DNA of 64,000 bases from Geothrix sp. (GTDB taxonomy: Bacteria > Acidobacteriota > Holophagae > Holophagales > Holophagaceae), in contig NZ_CP126625.1 of assembly GCF_030219325.1 (NCBI RefSeq), positions 2,406,857 through 2,470,856 of the forward strand, in the 5' to 3' direction. The position numbers were made by a program, and so were the translations under genes. Under the pieces are notes generated by a model. The model saw only the letters and a program-made list of their open reading frames with translations. It did no database searches and was not told the origin of the DNA. This document shows, piece by piece, positions 7,561-16,934 of the stretch (position 1 is its first letter; every line of letters begins with the position of its first letter).

Positions 7561-9657
7561 ATGTCCGATGCGATGGCCCAATTCCGAGATGCCTTTTTCG
7601 AAGAGGCCACCGAGCTGGCCGACGGCATGGAGGCCACCCTGCTCTCCATGGACCTGGCTGCGGTCGAGGTCGAGGACCTCCACACCCTGTTCCGGGCCGC
7701 CCACTCCATCAAGGGCAACGCGGCCACCTTCGGCTTCCCGGCGGTCGCCGCCTTCACCCACCAACTGGAGAGCACCCTCGAACCCGTCCGCCAGGGCACG
7801 CGGCCCATGACGCCCGACCTGCGGGAGCTGATGCTGCAGGGCGTGGACCTCATCCGCAGCCACCTGCACCACGCCCGCCGCGGGGAGCCGCTCCCCGCCA
7901 AGGAGCAGCAGTCGCAAGAGGCCCTCATGGCCAAGCTGCAGGAGGATGTCTCCACCGCCCCGCCGCCCGCCGCGGCGACGCAGGCCCCGGCCCGGACCGT
8001 GGCCATGAAGGGCGGCCGCGGCTTCTCCATCCGCTTCGAGGCGCCCACAGATTCCTTCCGCCGGGGCATCAACCTGGAGCGGCTCTTCCGCGACCTGGCC
8101 AAGCTAGGAACCCTGCAGATCTGGCCCGACCTGACGCGGATCCCCACGTTCGAGCAGATGGACCCCGAGGACTGCCACCTGGCCTGGGACATCCGGCTGG
8201 AGACCGCCCACCCGCAGATCGACGTGGACGACATCTTCGAGTTCGTGGCGGAAGGCGACAACCTCCGCATCCAGCCCCTGAGCCCGGAGGGGGCGGTGCC
8301 GTCCCTGGGCGAGATCCTCCAGACCGAAGCCGGGGTCAGCCCCGCCGACATCCGCGAGGCCCTGTCGCAGCAGAAGCGCCTGGGCGAGCTGCTGGTGGAC
8401 ATGGGCAAGGTCAAGCCCGAGGTGGTCACCAAGGCCCTCGACCAGCAGCAGAAGAAGCGCAACCAGGCCGAGGCTTCCACCGTCCGCGTGGCCACGGACA
8501 AGATCGACCGCCTGGTGAACCTGGTGGGCGAGCTGGTCATCACCCAGGCCATGCTGGCCCAGGCCTCCCAGCAGTCGAACACCATGCAGGGCGAGGAGCA
8601 GCTGAGCGCCGCCCTCATGCAGCTGGACCGCCAGACCCGCGAGCTGCAGGAGCGCGTCATGGGCATCCGCATGGTGCCCGTGGAGATGGTGTTCTCCCGC
8701 TTCCCGCGCATGGTCCACGAGCTGGGCAAGCAGCTGGGCAAGGACGTGGAGCTGGTCATGGAGGGCCAGGCCACGGAGCTGGACAAGACCTTCATCGAGA
8801 TGCTGGTGGATCCCCTCACGCACCTGGTGCGCAATGCCGTGGACCACGGCATGGAGGACAAGGAGGAGCGCCTCAAGACCGGCAAGCCCGCCATGGGCAC
8901 CATCGCCCTGAGGGCCTCCAGCCGGGGCGGCCACATCCACATCGAGGTGAAGGATGATGGCAAGGGCCTCAACCGGGATCGCATCCACCAGAAGGCCCTG
9001 GACCGCGGGCTGATCCAGCCGGGCCTCCGTCCCTCGGACGAGGAGTTGAACCTGCTCATCTTCGAGCCCGGCTTCTCCACCGTGGAGCAGGTCTCGGACC
9101 TGTCCGGCCGCGGCGTGGGCATGGACGTGGTGAAGCAGAACGTGCGGGCGCTGGGCGGCCGCATCGAGGTGGAGAGCCAGCCGGGCCGGGGCACCCTCAT
9201 CCGCCTGGTGCTGCCCCTCACCCTCGCCATCCTGGACGGCCTCACCGTCCGCGTGGCCGAGGAGACCTACGTGTTCCCGCTGGCCTCGGTGCTCGAGAGC
9301 TTCCAGACCCGGGGCACGGACGTGCAGACCGTGAAGGGCGACCGGGAGGTGATCAGCCTCCGGGGCGAGTTCATCCCGGTGGTGCGCCTGCAGCGCCTGC
9401 TGGCCGTGGGCTCGGGCCAGGACGCCTCGGACCGCACCCTCCTGGTGCTGGTGGAATCCGAGGGCCGCCGCGCGGCCATGGCCGTGGATGAGCTGCTGGG
9501 CCAGCAGCAGGTGGTCATCAAGAGCCTGGAGACCCACTACCGCCGCGTGGAGGGCATCTCGGGCGCCACCATCCTCGGGGACGGCCGCGTGGCCCTCATC
9601 CTCGACGTTCCCGGTCTCATGCGGCTGGAGGCTGGGGCCGCCGCGGTCGGAGCATGA
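7561..9657 (+). CDS. cheA: Chemotaxis histidine kinase CheA
   Basis: 698 residues in the canonical order: P1 Hpt domain with phospho-acceptor His48 (AAHSIKGNAATFG); a central region at about 155-255 that may serve as the CheY/CheB-binding P2 part; a further linker segment; P3 dimerisation beginning near 305 (VRVATDKIDRLVNLVGELV); the P4 ATPase with N box around Asn425 (HLVRNAVDHGME) and G boxes; and a CheW-like P5 domain at about 560-695. Start ATG 7561 follows GAGG and is only eight bases after cheY. Its stop overlaps the cheR start (ATGA). It autophosphorylates and donates phosphate to CheY and CheB. Confidence 0.95.
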   Translation: MSDAMAQFRDAFFEEATELADGMEATLLSMDLAAVEVEDLHTLFRAAHSIKGNAATFGFPAVAAFTHQLESTLEPVRQGTRPMTPDLRELMLQGVDLIRSHLHHARRGEPLPAKEQQSQEALMAKLQEDVSTAPPPAAATQAPARTVAMKGGRGFSIRFEAPTDSFRRGINLERLFRDLAKLGTLQIWPDLTRIPTFEQMDPEDCHLAWDIRLETAHPQIDVDDIFEFVAEGDNLRIQPLSPEGAVPSLGEILQTEAGVSPADIREALSQQKRLGELLVDMGKVKPEVVTKALDQQQKKRNQAEASTVRVATDKIDRLVNLVGELVITQAMLAQASQQSNTMQGEEQLSAALMQLDRQTRELQERVMGIRMVPVEMVFSRFPRMVHELGKQLGKDVELVMEGQATELDKTFIEMLVDPLTHLVRNAVDHGMEDKEERLKTGKPAMGTIALRASSRGGHIHIEVKDDGKGLNRDRIHQKALDRGLIQPGLRPSDEELNLLIFEPGFSTVEQVSDLSGRGVGMDVVKQNVRALGGRIEVESQPGRGTLIRLVLPLTLAILDGLTVRVAEETYVFPLASVLESFQTRGTDVQTVKGDREVISLRGEFIPVVRLQRLLAVGSGQDASDRTLLVLVESEGRRAAMAVDELLGQQQVVIKSLETHYRRVEGISGATILGDGRVALILDVPGLMRLEAGAAAVGA

Positions 9658-10517
9658 ACCGGTCCCGCGTTTCCGAGGTCGAGGCCCTGAGCCAGGGCCG
9701 GGAGCAGCTGTCCACCGCCACCTTCACCGCCCTGCGCGACCTGCTGCATGCCCACTCCGGCATCGCCCTGGCCGCGCACAAGCTCACCATGGTGCAGTCC
9801 CGCCTGGCCAAGCGCCTGCGGATCCTGGGCATCCAGACCTACGAGGAGTACCTGCAGCGGCTGGAGAATCCGGAGGCCCCGGAGTGGTCCGAGTTCATCA
9901 ACGCCCTCACCACCAACCTCACCAGCTTCTTCCGCGAAGGCCACCACTTCACCCGGCTGGTGCCGCTCATCCAGCCCTTCCACGCCGCCTCCCGCCGCAT
10001 CCGGATCTGGAGCGCCGGCTGCTCCACCGGGGAGGAGCCCTACACCCTGGCCATGACCCTGCTGCAGGGGTTCGGCTCCGCGGCCAACATCCAGATCCTG
10101 GCGACGGACCTGGACACGGCAGTGCTGGAGACCGCCGCCCACGGCGTCTATCCCATGGCCCGCATCGAAGGGGTGGACGACTCCTGGAAACGCCTGGCCT
10201 TCCTCAAGGGTTCCGGTGCGCAGGAGGGCCAGGTGCGGGTTCGGCCCGAGGTGCGGCAGCTGGTCACCTTCCGGCAGATGAACCTGCTGGAGGACCGCTG
10301 GTCCGTGCCCGAGGCGCCCTTCCAGGCCATCTTCTGCCGCAACGTCATGATCTATTTCGACAAGCCCACCCAGCGCAAGCTCCTGAAGCGCTACCACGAC
10401 CTGCTGGAACCCGACGGACTCCTCTTCGTGGGCCACTCAGAGGCGCTGCTGGATACCACCCTGGGCTTCCAGTCCCTGGGCCAGACCATCTACCGGCGCC
10501 GGGAGGTGGCGTCATGA
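9654..10517 (+). CDS. cheR: Chemotaxis protein methyltransferase CheR
   Basis: 287 residues. The all-helical N-terminal CheR domain (about 20-95) ends in NALTTNLTSFFRE, followed by the SAM-binding fold with the family motif IWSAGCSTGEEPYTLAM and the later FCRNVMIYF strand. It methylates glutamates of chemoreceptors; the C-terminal NWEAF peptide of the MCP at 3482-5206 is a plausible docking site for it. Both ends overlap neighbours by four bases (cheA upstream, cheD downstream), so translation is coupled. Confidence 0.95.
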   Translation: MNRSRVSEVEALSQGREQLSTATFTALRDLLHAHSGIALAAHKLTMVQSRLAKRLRILGIQTYEEYLQRLENPEAPEWSEFINALTTNLTSFFREGHHFTRLVPLIQPFHAASRRIRIWSAGCSTGEEPYTLAMTLLQGFGSAANIQILATDLDTAVLETAAHGVYPMARIEGVDDSWKRLAFLKGSGAQEGQVRVRPEVRQLVTFRQMNLLEDRWSVPEAPFQAIFCRNVMIYFDKPTQRKLLKRYHDLLEPDGLLFVGHSEALLDTTLGFQSLGQTIYRRREVAS

Positions 10518-11125
10518 GCCCGCCCGTCCCCCTGGTCCACGGCCGTGCCTCCAAGTACCTCGACCGCAACTTCAACCGCCAGGCCATGAAGATCCTGCCC
10601 GGCGAGTTCTACGCCACCGCCGAGGACGAGGTGATCGTCACCGTCCTGGGCAGCTGCGTGGCCGCCTGCATCATGGATCCCATCGCCATGGTGGGGGGCA
10701 TGAACCACTTCATGCTCCCGGTGAAGCAGGGGGACCGCGATCCGGACGTGTTCTTCGCGGCCCGCTACGGCGCGGCGGCCATGGAATACCTCATCAACAA
10801 CCTGCTGCACCTGGGGGCGCAGCGGGACCGCCTTGTGGCCAAGGCCTTCGGGGGCGGCAAGGTGATGCGGGGCATGTCCACGGACGTGGGCGGGCAGAAC
10901 GTCGACTTCGTGCGGGAGTTCCTGCGCAACGAGGACATCCCGCTCTGGAGCGAGGACATGGGCGGGCCCTTCCCCCGCAAGGTCTACTTCTTCCCCCACA
11001 CGGGCCAGGTGCTGGTCAAGCGCATGGAGACCACGCACAACGACACCGTGCTCAACCGCGAGCTCACCTACATCCAGGAAGTGGTCGGCCGGCCGATGAA
11101 TGGTGACGTGGAGCTGTTCACATGA
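10514..11125 (+). CDS. cheD: Chemoreceptor glutamine deamidase CheD
   Basis: 203 residues. The catalytic Cys48 lies in VTVLGSCVAACI and the partner His65 in GGMNHFMLP, with Thr43 in the usual place, matching the CheD Cys-His-Thr arrangement. The FGGGKVM segment further on is also typical. CheD deamidates receptor glutamines and in Bacillus and Thermotoga binds CheC; no cheC gene is present in this window. The ATG at 10514 overlaps the cheR stop, and its own stop overlaps the cheB start. Length is a little above the family average because of an N-terminal extension of about 25 residues. Confidence 0.92.
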   Translation: MSPPVPLVHGRASKYLDRNFNRQAMKILPGEFYATAEDEVIVTVLGSCVAACIMDPIAMVGGMNHFMLPVKQGDRDPDVFFAARYGAAAMEYLINNLLHLGAQRDRLVAKAFGGGKVMRGMSTDVGGQNVDFVREFLRNEDIPLWSEDMGGPFPRKVYFFPHTGQVLVKRMETTHNDTVLNRELTYIQEVVGRPMNGDVELFT

Positions 11126-12177
11126 ACATGGAGCGGAAGCGCCGCGTCCTGGTGGTGGATGACAGTGCCCTGGTCCGCCAGGTGCTGACCAACATCCTGT
11201 CCCGCCATCCCCTGCTGGAGGTGGTGGGCACCGCCAAGGACCCCTACGATGCCCGCGAGCGCATCAAGGAGCTGGATCCGGACGTGCTCACGCTGGACGT
11301 CGAGATGCCCCGCATGGACGGCCTCACCTTCCTGGGCAAGCTGATGAAGGCCCACCCCATGCCCGCGGTGATGCTGTCGAGCCTCACTGCCAAGGGCACC
11401 ACCACGGCCCTGGATGCCCTGGATCTGGGCGCCGTGGACGTGATCGGCAAGCCCACCATGGACCAGGCGGCGGGTCTGGAGCGGATGGGCCATGAGATCG
11501 CCCAGACCGTGTACGCCGCGTCCCTGGCGCGGGTGGGCGGCCCCCGGCCCCCGCTCCAGACCCCGCCCTCGCTGGCCGCCCTGGCCTCCCGCGCCAAGGC
11601 CGGCCGGGCCCTCATCGCCATCGGCTCGAGCACAGGCGGGACCGAGGCCCTGCGCCAGGTTTTCGAGTCGATCCCCGAGAACCTGCCGCCCATCGCCGTG
11701 GTCCAGCACATGCTGCCCGGGTTCACCGCCGCCTTTGCGGAGCGCCTCGACCGCAGCAGCCGGGCCCGGGTGAAGGTAGCCGAGGATGGCGAATCCCTGA
11801 AGGCCGGCACCGTCTACCTCGCGCCCAACGAGGCCCACCTCACCGTCGGCCGGCACAGCGTGGGTCTGGTGGCCATCCTCCAAGCCGGGGACCGCGTATC
11901 GCACCATCTCCCTTCGGTGGACGTGCTCTTCGACTCCGTGGCCGCGTCCTGCGGGGCCCATGCCATGGGTGTCATCCTCACGGGCATGGGCGATGACGGC
12001 GCCCGCGGCCTGCTGAAGATGCGCCAGAAGGGCGCCCGGACCCTCGGCCAGGACGAGGCCACCTGCGTCGTCTACGGCATGCCCCGCGCGGCCTTCATGC
12101 GCGGCGGCGTCGAGGAGCAGGCCCCCCTGGGCGCCATTGCGAAACACCTCGTCGCCTGGTGCGAACGCGACGCCTGA
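11122..12177 (+). CDS. cheB: Protein-glutamate methylesterase CheB
   Basis: 351 residues: N-terminal receiver domain with phospho-acceptor Asp59 (LDVEMPRMDG), linker, and C-terminal methylesterase domain with the catalytic triad Ser170 (IGSSTGGTEAL), His196 (VVQHMLPG) and Asp292 (GMGDDGARGL). It removes receptor methyl groups and, when phosphorylated by CheA, provides adaptation. It is the last che gene of the operon; the start overlaps cheD. The following kinase gene starts 33 bases later on the same strand, so cotranscription is possible. Confidence 0.95.
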   Translation: MNMERKRRVLVVDDSALVRQVLTNILSRHPLLEVVGTAKDPYDARERIKELDPDVLTLDVEMPRMDGLTFLGKLMKAHPMPAVMLSSLTAKGTTTALDALDLGAVDVIGKPTMDQAAGLERMGHEIAQTVYAASLARVGGPRPPLQTPPSLAALASRAKAGRALIAIGSSTGGTEALRQVFESIPENLPPIAVVQHMLPGFTAAFAERLDRSSRARVKVAEDGESLKAGTVYLAPNEAHLTVGRHSVGLVAILQAGDRVSHHLPSVDVLFDSVAASCGAHAMGVILTGMGDDGARGLLKMRQKGARTLGQDEATCVVYGMPRAAFMRGGVEEQAPLGAIAKHLVAWCERDA

Positions 12178-12210
12178 ACCCTGCCATTCCCCCACCTTCT
12201 CTTGGCTGAC

Positions 12211-14472
12211 ATGTCCCTCCGATCCCTCCTCCTCCCGGCAGTACCCGGCACCTTCAGGGCCTTCTTCGCCCTGTTCGGGGCCTGGTCCCTGGTGGTGCTC
12301 GCGGCGCTCGGAGCCGACATGTACTTCTCGATCCGCGAAGACCGGGTCATCGCCTACAACCGCGCCTCGGACAGCTACCGCAAGGACCTGGCCTACCGCC
12401 GCTGGGCGGCGGAACGGGGAGGCGTCTACGTCCCCAAGGACGCCAGGACGCCACCCAATCCCCACCTGGCCCACCTGCCCCACCGGGACGTCACCACCAC
12501 CGATGGCAAAGCCCTCACCCTGGTGAACCCCGCCTACATGACCAGGATGGTCCACGAGCTGGCCGAGCGGGACTACGGGCTCAAGGCGCACATCACCAGC
12601 CTGAATCCCATCCGGTCGGAGAACGCCCCGGACCCCTGGGAACGCAGGGCCCTGGAATCGTTCGAGCGGGGCGGCCGGGAACAATCCGAGGTCCTGCAGC
12701 AGGACGGCAAGCCCGTCCTGCGGTTCATGGGCGCCTTCCTGGTCGAGGAGAGCTGCCTCAAATGCCACGGGCAGCAGGGCTACAAGCCGGGCGAAGTCAG
12801 GGGCGGCATCAGCGTGACCGTGCCCGTGGGCTCGGGGGCGACCGTCTTCGGCCTGACCCACGAATCCATCTCGGTCCTGTCGGTCCTCGCCCTGTGGCTG
12901 ATGGGGGGGCTTGGCATCCTGGCCTGGGTGCGCCGGCTGGTGCATGCATCGCGGGACCAGCTGCGGATGATGAAGGAGATGGAGGACGGTTCCAATCGGT
13001 TCCACCAGCTCTTCCAGTCCTCCCCGGCCCCGATGATCATCCACCGGAACGGCCGCTTCACGGACGTGAACCTGGCGGCCGCGCGGCTGCTGGATGCGGA
13101 TGATCCATCCCAGCTCATCGGGCTGGAGATCCTGAGCTTCATCCATCCCCAGTACCGCTACCTCGTGAGCGAGCGCATCCACACCGTCGAGCAGAACGAG
13201 GAGACCGTCCCGGCGATCGAGGAGGTCTTCCTCACCTACCGGGGGCGCGAAGTCTGGGTGGAGGTCCAGACGGCCTACATCGACCTTCCCGGCGGACCCG
13301 CCATCCTCGTCTTCGCCCAGGACCTGAGCGAGCGCCGGCGCGCCGAAGAGGAGCGCCGGAAGATGGAGGCGGAGATCCAGCACGCGCAGAAGCTGGAGAG
13401 CCTCGGCAGCCTGGCCGGAGGCATCGCCCACGACATGAACAACGTGCTCGGGGCCATCCTCGGCATGGCGACCCTCCTCCAGCTGAAGCGCGAGGGGGAC
13501 GAGGCCCTGCTCAAGTCCCTGCGGACCATCGAGAACGCCGCCAGCCGCGGCCGCGACCTGGTGAAGGGCCTCACGGACTTCGCCCGCAAGGGCCTGCAGC
13601 AGGCCCAGCGGCTGGACCTCAACACCCTGCTCCGGGAGGAGCTGGATCTGCTCGTCCGCACCAGCCGCCAGCGGTTCACCTTCGAAGTGGAGCTGGACGA
13701 GACGCTGCCGCCGATCATGGGGGAGCGCAGCTCGCTGGGCAGCGCTTTCATGAACCTCGCGGTCAACGCCTTCGACTCCATGCCCAGGGGCGGCACCTTC
13801 CGGGTCAGGACCTTCCAGGAGGGCGACCAGGTCTGCCTGGAGGTGGCCGACACCGGCGAGGGCATTCCGGCGGACATCCTCTCCCGGGTCACGGACCCTT
13901 TCTTCACCACCAAGCCCCAGGGCCGGGGCACGGGCCTGGGCCTGGCCATGGTCTACGGCACGGTCAAGGCCCACGGGGGCTCGCTCGACATCCAGAGCGA
14001 GGTCGGCAAGGGGACGCGCATCCGCCTCCACCTGCCCGCCCTGGTCACGAGGACCCTCTCGGGCGAGCCCGAGGACCTGCCCGTGGCCCACCCGGATCAT
14101 CCCCTGCGGATCCTGCTGGTCGACGACGACGAGCTCATCCGGGACATCCTGCCCCCGATGCTTGAGCAGCTGGGGCACCGGGTCGAGACCACCTCATCCG
14201 GGCTGGAGGCCGTGCGCCGCCTGGGTGCAGGCCTGGAGGTGGACCTGGTGATCCTGGATCACAACATGCCGGGCATGACCGGGGCCGAGACCCTGCCGCG
14301 CATCTTCCAGCTGCGGCCCGCCGTCCGGGTGCTCATCGCCACGGGCTTCCTGGACACGGACCTCAAGATCCTGCTGGCCGACTTCCCCTCCGTCTCCACC
14401 CTGCAGAAACCCTTCTCCGTGGTCGAACTCCGCAAGATGCTGCAGGCCATTTCAGCCGAACTGGAACCCTAG
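12211..14472 (+). CDS. Hybrid histidine kinase with haem-type (CxxCH) sensor domain, PAS and receiver
   Basis: 753 residues. Membrane helix at about 17-37, an extracytoplasmic Tll0287/DUF3365-like region carrying one c-type haem motif Cys182-Leu-Lys-Cys-His186, a second membrane helix near 215-235, a PAS domain at about 260-380, HisKA with His407 (GGIAHDMNN), HATPase domain, and a C-terminal receiver with acceptor Asp683 (LDHNMPG). Family knowledge links such haem sensors to redox or small-gas sensing; this is inferred from the motif. The ATG at 12211 was chosen; a TTG nine bases upstream would also work and neither has a clear Shine-Dalgarno. It ends by overlapping the convergent MCE gene by four bases. 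Confidence 0.88.
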   Translation: MSLRSLLLPAVPGTFRAFFALFGAWSLVVLAALGADMYFSIREDRVIAYNRASDSYRKDLAYRRWAAERGGVYVPKDARTPPNPHLAHLPHRDVTTTDGKALTLVNPAYMTRMVHELAERDYGLKAHITSLNPIRSENAPDPWERRALESFERGGREQSEVLQQDGKPVLRFMGAFLVEESCLKCHGQQGYKPGEVRGGISVTVPVGSGATVFGLTHESISVLSVLALWLMGGLGILAWVRRLVHASRDQLRMMKEMEDGSNRFHQLFQSSPAPMIIHRNGRFTDVNLAAARLLDADDPSQLIGLEILSFIHPQYRYLVSERIHTVEQNEETVPAIEEVFLTYRGREVWVEVQTAYIDLPGGPAILVFAQDLSERRRAEEERRKMEAEIQHAQKLESLGSLAGGIAHDMNNVLGAILGMATLLQLKREGDEALLKSLRTIENAASRGRDLVKGLTDFARKGLQQAQRLDLNTLLREELDLLVRTSRQRFTFEVELDETLPPIMGERSSLGSAFMNLAVNAFDSMPRGGTFRVRTFQEGDQVCLEVADTGEGIPADILSRVTDPFFTTKPQGRGTGLGLAMVYGTVKAHGGSLDIQSEVGKGTRIRLHLPALVTRTLSGEPEDLPVAHPDHPLRILLVDDDELIRDILPPMLEQLGHRVETTSSGLEAVRRLGAGLEVDLVILDHNMPGMTGAETLPRIFQLRPAVRVLIATGFLDTDLKILLADFPSVSTLQKPFSVVELRKMLQAISAELEP

Positions 14473-15434
14473 GGCTTCGGCGGAACCTGCTTCCCAGCCT
14501 CCACCTGCTTCTTCGCCTTCTCCCGTTCCGCGTCGCTGGGCGTGCCCCACACGACCCGGCTGGGCTTCTGCTTGAGGAGTTCCAGCAGCTCCTCGACGGA
14601 GGCCAGGGAGCGGCGCAGACTCCCCAGGCTCTGCTCCAGCTCCGGGTGGTTCTGGGCAGAAAAGCGGCTCATGAAGGCGTCGGCCTGCTTCAGGGTCGAG
14701 GCCAGGCTCACCAGGATCTGATCCAGCTCGGGCCCGCGCTTCTCCATCAGGCTGCGCACCGTGCTGAGGCTCTGGTCCAGGGCGGCCAGCGCCCTGTCCG
14801 CCTCGCCCATGCTGCGGTCCGCATGGCCCACCAGCCCCCGGCTCTCCTTCGCCAGGACCTGGAACTCCTTCAGCGTGCCATCCAGCGACACCAGCGCCTG
14901 GCGCACGGAGGGATGCTCCAGCACGTCGCCCAGGCCCTTGCGCTCGAGGCGCCCGCGCAGGTCGTCCACGCCCGCCTGCAGGCTGGCCATGAGGTGGTCC
15001 GTGCGCTCCAGCACGCCGGCGATGGACACGCCCGAGTCCCCGGGGATCTCGTCCCCCGCGACGAGCGGCACCACCCGCTCGGCCACCTCGGGCAGCCGCA
15101 GGTCCAGCATCACGCTGCCGACCCCCTTCGGCGCCAGGTTCGCCCGGGTCCCGCGCCACAGCTTGATGTCCTCGCGGACGGAGATGCGGGCCAGGAAGTG
15201 ATAGGACTTCCCTTCCAGCCGCATGTCCACGCGCTCCACTGAGCCGACCCGGAAGCCCTTCAGCTGCACGTCGGTGCCGGGCGCCAGACCTTCCATCTGC
15301 TCAAGCCGCACCACCAGCGGGTAGCTGCGCTCCGTGACCGCGCCCGCGTTCTTGTAGGCCACCAGCGCGAGGAACAGGGCCAGGGCCCCGAGGACGAGCA
15401 GCCCGAGACGGGCATCCTGCTTCTCGAAATTCAT
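14469..15434 (-). CDS. MCE/MlaD-family substrate-binding lipid transport protein
   Basis: 321 residues: one N-terminal membrane anchor (about 11-28), a single MCE domain at about 38-118 (VRLEQMEGLAPGTDVQLKG is the characteristic opening), and a long helical, coiled-coil-prone C-terminal half. MlaD-type proteins form hexameric rings on the periplasmic side of the inner membrane and carry phospholipids between membranes. It is the third gene of the operon (permease, ATPase, MCE); its ATG overlaps the ATPase stop by four bases. Its stop overlaps the stop of the convergent kinase. Confidence 0.9.
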   Translation of the reverse strand: MNFEKQDARLGLLVLGALALFLALVAYKNAGAVTERSYPLVVRLEQMEGLAPGTDVQLKGFRVGSVERVDMRLEGKSYHFLARISVREDIKLWRGTRANLAPKGVGSVMLDLRLPEVAERVVPLVAGDEIPGDSGVSIAGVLERTDHLMASLQAGVDDLRGRLERKGLGDVLEHPSVRQALVSLDGTLKEFQVLAKESRGLVGHADRSMGEADRALAALDQSLSTVRSLMEKRGPELDQILVSLASTLKQADAFMSRFSAQNHPELEQSLGSLRRSLASVEELLELLKQKPSRVVWGTPSDAEREKAKKQVEAGKQVPPKP

Positions 15435-16096
15435 GGGGACTCCACTGACACCGGCGCACGGTGAAGCTGGAGGCGCCCCGCCTCCAGGTAGGCAAAGGAA
15501 CCAGCCTCCTCCGCAGCGATCACCAGCGTGCAGACGCCGTCGGCGGCCCAGGTCCTGATCAGATCCTGGGCGATGCCCCGGTCCGTGGCATCCAGGCCCT
15601 CCAGCGGGTCATCCAGCAGGATCAGACCGGGATCCATGGCCAGCACCCGCGCGAGGTTGCCATGCCTGCGCGCGGAGGCGCTCACCGCATGGGGGCGGAG
15701 GTCCGCCACCGCGAGCAGGTCCAGGCGCTCGAGGGCGGCCTCGGTCCGCTGCCGGAGTTCCCCGGGCGGAATCCCCTCGAAGCGAAGCGGGAGGGCGACG
15801 TTCTCCCGCAGGGTGAGGTTCGACAGCAGCCCGCCCGACGCGAAGGCGAAGCCCAGCCGCACCTGTCCGATGAGGGACAGCACCCCATCTCCGGGCCAGA
15901 CCTGGCGGCCTCCCACCCGGACCAGGCCCCGGGCCGGGCGTTCGATCCCGGCGATCACCTTCAGGAGCCGGCTCTTCCCGGAGCCGCTGGGTCCCGTGAT
16001 CAGCTGGTTCCCGCCCCGCGGCACGGCGAGTTCGAGCGACTCCAGCAGCAGGCGGCCATCCAGGGCGTCCAGGGCGAGGTCGTGGAGCTCGATCAT
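15431..16096 (-). CDS. MlaF-like ABC ATPase with degenerate catalytic motifs
   Basis: 221 residues. Walker A is intact (GPSGSGKS, 35-42), but other motifs are not. The Q-loop glutamine is Ala86 (GFAFASG where MlaF has LFQSG), the LSGGQ-type signature reads VSASA at 138-142, the catalytic Glu after Walker B is Asp163 (LILLDDP), and no His is found at the H-loop (TLVIAAEE). Nucleotide binding seems possible while hydrolysis looks doubtful. Position between the MlaE-like permease and MCE protein shows it is the transporter's ATPase subunit by descent. Start chosen at ATG 16096; any upstream extension would run into the permease gene in another frame. Confidence 0.85.
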   Translation of the reverse strand: MIELHDLALDALDGRLLLESLELAVPRGGNQLITGPSGSGKSRLLKVIAGIERPARGLVRVGGRQVWPGDGVLSLIGQVRLGFAFASGGLLSNLTLRENVALPLRFEGIPPGELRQRTEAALERLDLLAVADLRPHAVSASARRHGNLARVLAMDPGLILLDDPLEGLDATDRGIAQDLIRTWAADGVCTLVIAAEEAGSFAYLEAGRLQLHRAPVSVESP

Positions 16097-16106
16097 CGCG
16101 GCCCCG

Positions 16107-16892
16107 TCAGAAGTAGAGGAGGGCGGCGATGAGGCCGTCCAGGGAGAACACGGCCACCAGCGCCGACACGACGGTCTTGGTGACGGCCTGGGGGATCTCG
16201 GTCTGGCTGCGGCGGATGCGCAATCCGAAGTGGCAGGCGTGGAAGGCGATGACCCCCGAGAAGAGCACCACCTTGAGCAGGGTGGCCGCGAAGTCGCGAT
16301 TGGACAGGGCCTGGCGCACCGAGTCCATGTAGAACCCGAAGGTGATGCCGTACTTGAGCTTCGCCACCAGGAAGCCGCCGCCCAGGGCCGCCGCGTCGAA
16401 GAACACCACCAGCGCGAACACCGAGACCAGCACACCCAGCCAGCGGGGCAGCAGCAGGTACTGGTAGGGGTTCACGCCGTGGGTGGCCAGCGCGTCCACC
16501 TCGCCGTTCAGCTGCATGGCGCCCAGCTCCGCGGAGATGGCCGTGGCACTGCGGCCGATGACCAGCACCGCCGTGAGCAGCGGGCCCAGTTCGCGCAGGA
16601 TGATCAGCACCATCAGGGCGCCGATGTAGTTCTCGGCGCCCAGGCCCGAGAGCTGGCTGAAGGCCTGGATCAGGGTCACCGCACCCAGCAGCAGGGCCGT
16701 GCCGCTCACCAGCCACAGCGCATCGAGCCCCGTGAAGCGGATCTGCAGTCGGGTCTGGCTGCCCACCACCGCCAGCTGGTCCAGGCGCAGCAGGAGGGCG
16801 CCCCGCAGCGTCCGCAGCACCAGGTGCGCCTGGTCGCCCAGGAACTCCAGGAAGCCGCGCACGGGCGCGCCAAGCCGCGCAAGGAAAGCCAT
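16107..16892 (-). CDS. MlaE-family ABC lipid transporter permease
   Basis: 261 residues with about five to six membrane segments and the conserved MlaE signature region ILRELGPLLTAVLVIGRS followed by ISAELGAM. It is the membrane channel subunit of a phospholipid transporter of the Mla/Tgd type. First gene of the three-gene operon, ten bases before the ATPase. The N-terminal 60 residues include the amphipathic interfacial helix usual for MlaE. Confidence 0.92.
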   Translation of the reverse strand: MAFLARLGAPVRGFLEFLGDQAHLVLRTLRGALLLRLDQLAVVGSQTRLQIRFTGLDALWLVSGTALLLGAVTLIQAFSQLSGLGAENYIGALMVLIILRELGPLLTAVLVIGRSATAISAELGAMQLNGEVDALATHGVNPYQYLLLPRWLGVLVSVFALVVFFDAAALGGGFLVAKLKYGITFGFYMDSVRQALSNRDFAATLLKVVLFSGVIAFHACHFGLRIRRSQTEIPQAVTKTVVSALVAVFSLDGLIAALLYF

Positions 16893-16934
16893 CTCTCACC
16901 CAAGGGATGGCCCAGGCTAGCAGGAATCGGCCAC

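Noticed and set aside
11068-14178. Long minus-strand frame opposite cheB and the haem kinase
   Set aside because: The plus strand encodes recognisable CheB and kinase motifs; the antisense frame has only low-complexity sequence.
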